A DNA stretch of 64,000 bases. Source: Lycium barbarum. Taxonomy: Eukaryota; Streptophyta; Magnoliopsida; Solanales; Solanaceae. The notes under the pieces are model-generated. The model did not search any database and was not told the origin of the DNA. It worked only from the letters and a program-made list of their open reading frames with translations. Of the stretch, positions 58,001-64,000 are shown in pieces; within the stretch, counting starts at the first letter, position 1; each line of letters begins with the position of its first letter. Location of the stretch: NCBI RefSeq assembly GCF_019175385.1, contig NC_083345.1, forward strand, positions 123,941,657-124,005,656, given 5' to 3'. The position numbers and the translations under genes were made by a program.

Positions 58001-58143
58001 TTAGTTAACCTCTAGGTGTCCTAATTCACCGTTAAATTAATTAGGTGGCGACTCCTTAAAACAAAATAAATAGGAATCACCAATATGTCATACTCCTAAC
58101 CTAATTTTAATTCTACCCGGTTAAAATGGGGTGTGACAATACA

Positions 58144-58758
58144 TATCCCAGGTTATAAGGGAATCAGGTCACGTGTAGTTCAAGTGAGTAGATGGATGGA
58201 ATGATGAGTTGGAGAATCGAGTGAGGTCCCTTGGAGGTTTCGGTCCATGGCTCCTGTTATTACAAAAATAAAATGAAAAAGACAACAAATGATAAAAGGA
58301 AATACAAGGTCCTATCTATTACTCGTCTCGAGCCTTCCCTTAAACCTTCACTTGGATCTTCAGTTATCACCTCACCTTCTTGTGGTGGGTACTTTGATCT
58401 CGAAGTTTGGTCTTGAAGTTAGGATTTGAGACTTGAACTCGCAACTTGAAGTGAGTTGTGGATGCTCTTCCACATACAGCTCGTAGAATATTCTTGAATG
58501 CTTGTTTCTTGATTAGAAGTTGAGAAGATGTATCTTGAGACGTTGGGCTACCTTATGTGTCAAAGCTAACTCTGGCTACCTTCGAGATTTGAACATTCCT
58601 CTTTCTCTGACCAAATATGGAACTTCATTCTTGAATATCAATTTTGTGCTTGCGGGAGAACCTGCAAGCCATCAAAGACAAACAAGACGAACAAAATTTT
58701 TCTGTCCCAGTTTGTACCAGGAAAATTTTGTGAGTGTTAGCAAAATCATGAACCACTT
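58144..58758 (-). other. Tat-like internal region, no gene
   Basis: Non-coding; it joins to 54020 once the solo LTR is set aside. Two open frames of 61 and 91 codons have no recognisable domain. Confidence 0.5.
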
Positions 58759-60305
58759 GGGACTGTATTCTGAGGTGGTCAACCTGAAATTTTAAAACAT
58801 GACTTTATTTTGAGGTAGTCGACCTGAAAAAAAATGACTTTATTCGGAGGTAGTCAACCTAAAATTTAAATACGTGACTGTATTCTGAGGTAGTCAACCT
58901 GAAATTTAAATACGTGACTGTATTCTGCGGTAGTCAACCTGAAATTTAAATACGTGACTGTGTTATGAGGTAGTCAACTTGTGAAAATATGACTTTATTT
59001 GGAGGTAGTCAACCTGAAATTTAAATATGTGACTGTATTCTGAGGTAGTCAACCTGAAATTTAAATACGTGACTGTATTCTGAGGTATTCAACTTGAAAT
59101 TTAAATACGTGACTGTATTCTGAAGTAGTCAACCTGAAATTTAAATACGTGACTGTACTCTGAGGTAGTCAACCTGAAATTTAAATACGTGACTGTATTC
59201 TGAGGTAGTCAACCTGAAAATATGACTTTATTTGGAGGTAGTCAACCTAAAATTTAAAAACGTGACTGCATTCTGAGGTAGTCAACCTGAAATTTAAAAA
59301 CGTGACTAGATTCTGAGGTAGTCAAACTAAAATTTAAATACGTGACTGTATTATGAGGTAGTCAACCTGAAATTTAAATACATGACTGTGTTTTGAGGTA
59401 GTCAACCTGAAATTTAAATACGCGACTGTATTCTGAGGTAGTCAACCTGAAATTTAAATACGTGACTGTATTCTGAGGTAGTCAACCATAAAAAATGACT
59501 TTATTTAGAGGTAGTCAACCTGAAATTTAAAAACGTGACTGTATTCTGAGGTAGTCAACCTGAAATTTAAAAACGTGACTGTATTCTGAGGTAGTCAACC
59601 TGAAATTTAAATACGTGACTGTATTATGAGGTAGTCAACCTGAAATTTAAATACATGACTGTGTTCTGAGGTAGTCAACCTGAAATTTAAATACGCGACT
59701 GTATTCTGAGGTAGTCAACCTGAAATTTAAATACGCGACTGTATTCTGAGGTAGTCAACCTGAAAATATGACTTTATTTGGAGGTAGTCAACCTAAATTT
59801 TTAAAACGTGACTGCATTCTGAGGTAGTCAACCTGAAATTTAAAAACGTGACTGTATTCTGAGGTAGTCAACCTGAAATTTAAATACGTGACTGTATTCT
59901 GAGGCAGTCAACCTGAAATTTAAATACGTGATTGTGTTCTGAGGTAGTCAACCTAAAATTTAAATACGCGACTGTATTCTAAGGTAGTCAACCTGAAATT
60001 TAAATACGCGACTGTATTCTGAGGTAGTCAACCTGAAATTTAAAAACATGACTGCATTCTGAGGTAGTCAACCTGAAATTTAAAAACGTGACTGTATTAT
60101 GAGGTAGTCAACTTGAAAATATGATTTTATTTGGAGGTAGTCAACCTAAAATTTAAAAACGTGACTTTATTCTGAGGTAGTCAACCTATGAAAATATGAC
60201 TTTATTGTGAGGCAGTCAACCTAAAAATATGACTTTATTTGGAGGCAGTCAACCTGAAATTTAAAAACGTGACTTTATTTTGAGGTAGTCAACCTATGAA
60301 AATAT
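58759..60305. repeat. Tandem array of 40-bp units with 273-bp higher-order period
   Basis: About 39 contiguous units. The main unit is 40 bp ('tgactgtattctgaggtagt' then 'caacctgaaatttaaatacg'); a 33-bp variant begins TGACTTTATTTGGAGG. The short units start at 58990, 59223, 59496, 59769 and 60122: spacings 233, 273, 273 and 353, each equal to 33 plus 5, 6, 6 and 8 units of 40. The block of one short plus six long units has therefore been amplified as a whole. Confidence 0.95.
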
Positions 60306-60314
60306 GAGAAAAGC

Positions 60315-60442
60315 GGGGATTTTTGTTCCCTAAAATGCAACCAGGGAATGTCGTACCCTGTGAAGACATAAAAAGAAATAGGGGTTTTAGTTCCCTAAAA
60401 TGCAACCAGGGATTGTTGTACCCTGTGAAATCATGAAATAAA
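60315..60442. repeat. 65-bp tandem duplication
   Basis: 'gttccctaaaatgcaaccag' occurs at 60325 and 60390, each followed by 'ttgtaccctgtgaa' or a close variant. Confidence 0.9.
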
Positions 60443-61849
60443 GAGTATATTTTTTTTTTTGAAATGATTTTTTTTTTCAAAAAAAAAAAAGTCCAGTTTT
60501 GATCTTTTGGGATATGAGACTTATTATTGAGTGAGACCGAGTGCCAGTCTAGGACTGCCTACGTATCCTGCCTTAGCAAGAATCAGGTCGAACGTAGTTC
60601 ATAAAAAGCTAATATATGTTTTTTCCAAAAGGGTGTCTCTTATAAGGAGCACCAGAGGATGAAGACAAAGAAATAAATTCATCGGTTTAGTATATCTTGA
60701 CTTTAGTTGGCACCAACTATTAGTATTATGTATGGAAATTACCATTAATTACTCTCGGATGAACCGACTGTCAACTTAGAAGTGAGTCCTATAGTTTCAT
60801 ATGGTACCTCAAACATACCTAAGTATTGACAAGATCTATTCATCTTGCATCAACTAGAGTTTTAAATTCTTCCTATCTTCATGTTTCAAGTGCCCTTACC
60901 ACAAGTAAAGTCCTAATTCACACTCAATAGAAGCACTTAGATCTTAGGACGCTGCAGAAGCAAACTCACACTCAGAAGGATGTTCAATGCATGCAATTGA
61001 GATACCATATGCTTGGCCTTCATGTAAGTATCCTCTAATGTGAGGACACTCAGAATGGGATCAAGTAGGACTTGTTAATGGCTTATAATGTAGGCTTACA
61101 GATAGGTAGGATATATATTTAGGGTAAAGTGACTATTCCTCCTTGAGCATAACACTATACCTTTTTTTTTTTTTTGCATTTTCGCACTTGATCTTTATTT
61201 GCTTTGCTGCTTCTTTTTTTATTTGACGTTTCTCCTCTCTTTTTTGAGCTTTCCTCCTTTTTTTTTTGTAATTTTCTTGGACTTTCGCATTTTCACCTTT
61301 CCACTTTGTCACCCAACTTACATTTTATTAGTGCGCTCAGGAAGGTGGGGCCAAAAACGGGGTAGTACATTTAAGCACTTAAAAGAATATAGGCTAAATT
61401 GTGGTTTATCCAAAGAAAATGTTTTAGGCTCAAAAGGGTAATACTAGGGATCATATATCATTTGGTAGGCTTGAAAGACACAATCGGGTCAAAGAAAGCC
61501 TACAATCCTTTCTCAAACCAAGTGTTGCTCAATATTTCGCCTTAACAAACATTCGGGCCAAGTTCTAGATCAACAAAGCAATGTCATTGAATTTTCAATC
61601 TAAAAAGCTCACCATACAATGCACATGAAACAATGAGGTCGGATTAATTTTGACCATAAATTTTAGCAAAAGAATTTCTCAAGTGTCACTTAGGTATAAT
61701 CAAGAGGTACCAAAAGAATCTATGGTTCACAACAAAGTTGGTCCTCTCTATCATCTAAATTATTTAACACTTGTTTCTTTATCATGCACACTCCTAAATA
61801 TGTTGGTGCCAACCAAGTCAGAGATTTTTTTTTCCTTTTTATAGGTGGA
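60443..61849 (-). other. Tat-like internal region, no gene
   Basis: Non-coding. It holds an outlying copy of the 'gcctacgtat' motif at 60557 and poly-T runs. No ORF with a domain. Confidence 0.5.
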
Positions 61850-63000
61850 CCGAACCTCAAACGAAGGGTTGCCTATGTATCTTGTCGAAACAAGAATCAG
61901 GTTAGACGTAGTTCAGAAAAAAAGTATACAAACATTTTTATTAAATTTTGGGATAATAAAATAAAAGCTCTTTTTTTTGTTTCTTTTTGTGAAAGAATAA
62001 CAACTCTTTTTGTAATAGGCTGCCTACGTATCTCACCGGAATGAGAATCAGGTTTGCGTAGTTCTTGAAGATAATGGAAAGGTATCATTTTCTTGAATTT
62101 CTCTTCTTTTTTTTTTTTTTTTATGAGAAAGAAATTTTCTTTTTCAATATTTGAAGGAATGAACAAAGAAGGAATAAAAGAAAATATCTTTGCTATTTTT
62201 TAGTGTTTGAATTTTCTACAAAGAGTAACCCTAAAAAAATAAGGTAAAATCTTTTTGGATTTTCTAAATAAGGAATAAAACTCTTTTTTTTTTTTAATAA
62301 GGATCACCGAACCCAAGAAGGGTTGCCTATGTATCTCATCAAGATGAGAATCAGGTATGCATAGTTCGTCAAGAAAGTGGAAATGTATTATTTTCTTGAA
62401 TTTCTCTTTTTTTTTTTTAACTTTATAAGAAAACAAATTTTCTTTTTTAATATTTGAAGGAATGAATGGTGGAATAAAAGAAAATATTTTTGATATTTTT
62501 AGTGTTTGAATTTTCTACAAAGAGTAACCCTAAAAATAAGGTAATTTGTTTTTTGAATTTTTTGAATAAGGAATAAAAACTCTTTTTTTGTTTTAGAATT
62601 TTTGAATAAGGATCACCGAACCCAAGAAGGGATGCCTACGTATCTCATCAAGATGAGAATCAGGTGTGTGTAGTTTGTCAAGAAAGTGGAAACGTATTAT
62701 TTTCTTGAATTTCTCTGTTTTTTTTTTTAACTTTATAAGAAAAGAAATTTTCTTTTTTAATATTTGAAGGAATGAACAGTGGAATAAAAGAAAATATTTT
62801 TGGTATTTTAAGTGTTTGAATTTTCTACAAAGAGTAACCCTAAAAATAAGGTAATTGTTTTTTGAATTTTCTGAATAAGGAATAAAAACTCTTTTTTTTT
62901 TTAGAATTTTTGAATAAGGATCACCGAACCCAAGAAGGGCTGCCTACGTATCTCATCAAGATGAGAATCAGGTGTGCGTAGTTCGTCAAACTGGCTTAGA
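61850..63000. repeat. About 305-bp repeats with a palindromic core
   Basis: The core 'gcctacgtatctcatc' followed by 'aagatgagaatcagg' recurs at 61871, 62022, 62325, 62634 and 62942. The last four are spaced 303, 309 and 308. TCTCATC-AA-GATGAGA forms a perfect 7-bp stem. The shared remainder includes 'gtttgaattttctacaaag' and 'agagtaaccctaaaaa'. Confidence 0.9.
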
Positions 63001-63773
63001 CTCTTTACACGCTTTTTTATTTTATTTTATTTTATTTTTTCACCAACAATCTTCGACCTTTTTTTTTTTTTTTTTTTTTTTTTTGCAAAACAAGATTTTT
63101 TATTCTTTTTTTTTTGAGAAAAAATGGAGGATAACTATTTCTCCCTTATTCTTCCTAATCAACCTAAAACCAGTCAAAATGCAAAAGCCTTCCAAATAAA
63201 TATGTTTTCATATAGCAGATAAAATGAACATGGTGGTCTTTTGAAATGGATACCTGTCTTAGACGGACCCGGCCCCTGTGCCGAGTCCCACTAAGTCAAA
63301 TGCACGTGATGTAAATAAAGTGTAGCCTACTAGGGATAATCATTACTTGTGGCTTGTTCTGCTAGGTTTATCATCCTAAAGGAGAAGGTGTATAGACAGG
63401 CTTACCCGAGCGGACAACTCGAGCCGGGGAAGGTCTAGATCGTCGGTAGCAGAGCTTTTCCGGCTTCACTGGTGGTCCAACCCCGCCTAACATATGTGAC
63501 TGCTAATTATCCTGAACCAGGAGCGTAACCGCCCACAGGCTCATTCAGACAGAAAATTTTGTGGAGCGTACCCGCACACACAGTGAACAGTGGTGAATGT
63601 GTTCAGAGACTCAGAGGGGTGCGCAAGAGAAGACAATTTATATATGAAGTCACATAATATCAAAGCAGTAAATAAGCACCAAATAACACATTAGGCCAAC
63701 AAGCACAGAATATATATCCAAGAAATAAAGAAAGCCAAATACAAGTAAATATATAAAGCTCGAATTCTGGTTA
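63001..63773 (-). other. 5' leader of the Tat-like element
   Basis: Non-coding DNA next to the PBS, with higher GC content than the rest of the internal region. A 24-base T run lies at 63059-63084. Confidence 0.55.
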
Positions 63774-63791
63774 TCCCCAGCAGAGTCGCCA
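63774..63791 (-). promoter_or_regulatory. Primer-binding site, tRNA-Arg-like
   Basis: On the minus strand TGGCGACTCTGCTGGGGA follows two bases after the LTR end. Tat/Ogre elements usually carry this type of site; the tRNA assignment is from memory. Confidence 0.75.
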
Positions 63792-63793
63792 TC

Positions 63794-64000
63794 TGTCACA
63801 CCCCTTTTTTTCCACGAAAAATATAAAAAGATTTAAAAAGGGTTTTTCCACTTAAAGTGACGTTTTGAAAAGGGATTATTTTTATTTGTTACAGAGTCAC
63901 CACTTGGAATTGAATTTTGGTGTTCCAAGTCACCTTATTGAATCCCTAATCAAAAGGAAATGACTCTTTATTTTTGATCTGCGAAAACAAAAGTCCGGGT
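63794..64000 (-). repeat. 5' LTR (edge) of the Tat/Ogre-like element
   Basis: Matches 51773-51978 with only a few differences (for example T-run length and 'gagtcacc' for 'gagtcgcc'). Only its last 207 bases are in the window. Confidence 0.9.

Larger units (their letters stand above)
54021..58138 (+). mobile_element. Solo LTR, Tat/Ogre-like, 4.1 kb
   Basis: Starts TGTTGACACCC, ends GGGGTGTGACA, and is flanked by perfect ATACA (54016-54020 and 58139-58143). No internal region accompanies it. It contains an (ATT)n run, a C18 run, a CT-rich stretch and TATAAAGG at 55067-55074, a candidate promoter. It is opposite in orientation to the element it sits in. ORFs of 86 and 74 codons at 54650-55094 are proline/serine noise from the C-rich stretch. 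Confidence 0.9.
51773..64000 (-). mobile_element. Tat/Ogre-like Ty3/gypsy element, non-autonomous (right end outside window)
   Basis: Left LTR 51773-53875; the same LTR edge restarts at 63794 and matches base for base with few differences. On the minus strand the right LTR is followed by an Arg-tRNA-like PBS and about 5.8 kb of internal DNA (excluding the nested solo LTR) with no gag or pol ORF. It then ends in a purine tract before the left, 3' LTR. Long tandem arrays near the 3' side are known from Tat elements. The left target flank is TCCAT; the partner lies beyond the window. Confidence 0.78.

Noticed and set aside
58759..60305. CRISPR-like array
   Set aside because: Units are contiguous with no unique spacers, there are no cas genes, and the DNA is plant nuclear; it is a tandem satellite-like array.

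Overview
This window looks like nuclear DNA from a flowering plant, most likely in the nightshade family (Solanaceae). The pointers are a cluster of intronless subtilisin-like proteases closely resembling the tomato P69 group, a tRNA-derived SINE of Solanaceae type, and a dense nest of plant LTR retrotransposons. No rRNA, functional tRNA, CRISPR array or bacterial-style operon is visible. All alignments were made by eye; no search was run.

Left half (1-31850): a small tandem P69-like family. Copy 1 (ATG at 4788) is a pseudogene with four in-frame stops, split by a complete Sirevirus-like Ty1/copia element (6816-14829, target duplication GTTCA); its last exon piece resumes at 14830-15041. Copy 2 (17321-19555, 744 aa) and copy 3 (27884-30136, 750 aa) are intact, with signal peptide, I9 prodomain, Asp/His/Asn/Ser catalytic residues, PA insert and fibronectin-like tail. 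All three share a TATA box about 100 bp before the ATG, about 2 kb of upstream DNA and the 3' flank, so the duplicated unit included regulatory DNA. Between copies 2 and 3 lie three Helitron-like elements set head to tail (19984-24994). MITEs, a TRIM element and SINE remnants fill the rest.

Middle (31850-36458): a large foldback element with arms of about 0.75 kb is broken by a 2.3-kb solo LTR with target duplication CCCTC. A small CACTA-type MITE follows.

Right half (36458-64000): retrotransposons nested to four levels. The host is a second Sirevirus-like element on the minus strand. It is interrupted by (a) an Athila-type Ty3/gypsy element at 37067-44557, which itself holds a 376-bp near-perfect foldback element and has lost its 3' LTR; (b) a 2.6-kb solo LTR at 48778-51369 inside the reverse transcriptase; and (c) a large non-autonomous Tat/Ogre-like element on the minus strand starting at 51773 and running past the window end. 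The Tat-like element carries a 4.1-kb solo LTR of its own clade (54021-58138, target duplication ATACA) and a 1.5-kb array of 40-bp repeats organised in 273-bp higher-order units.

Only the two intact subtilases look like functional host protein genes. All retroelement coding sequence seen here carries stops, frameshifts or deletions. The most interesting observations are the foldback with a pol III-like loop, the head-to-tail Helitrons, the higher-order repeat in a retrotransposon 3' region, a palindrome (GGGACCWGGTCCC) scattered through both Sireviruses, and the extra ORF downstream of their pol genes. I do not see convincing evidence of a wholly new biological system.
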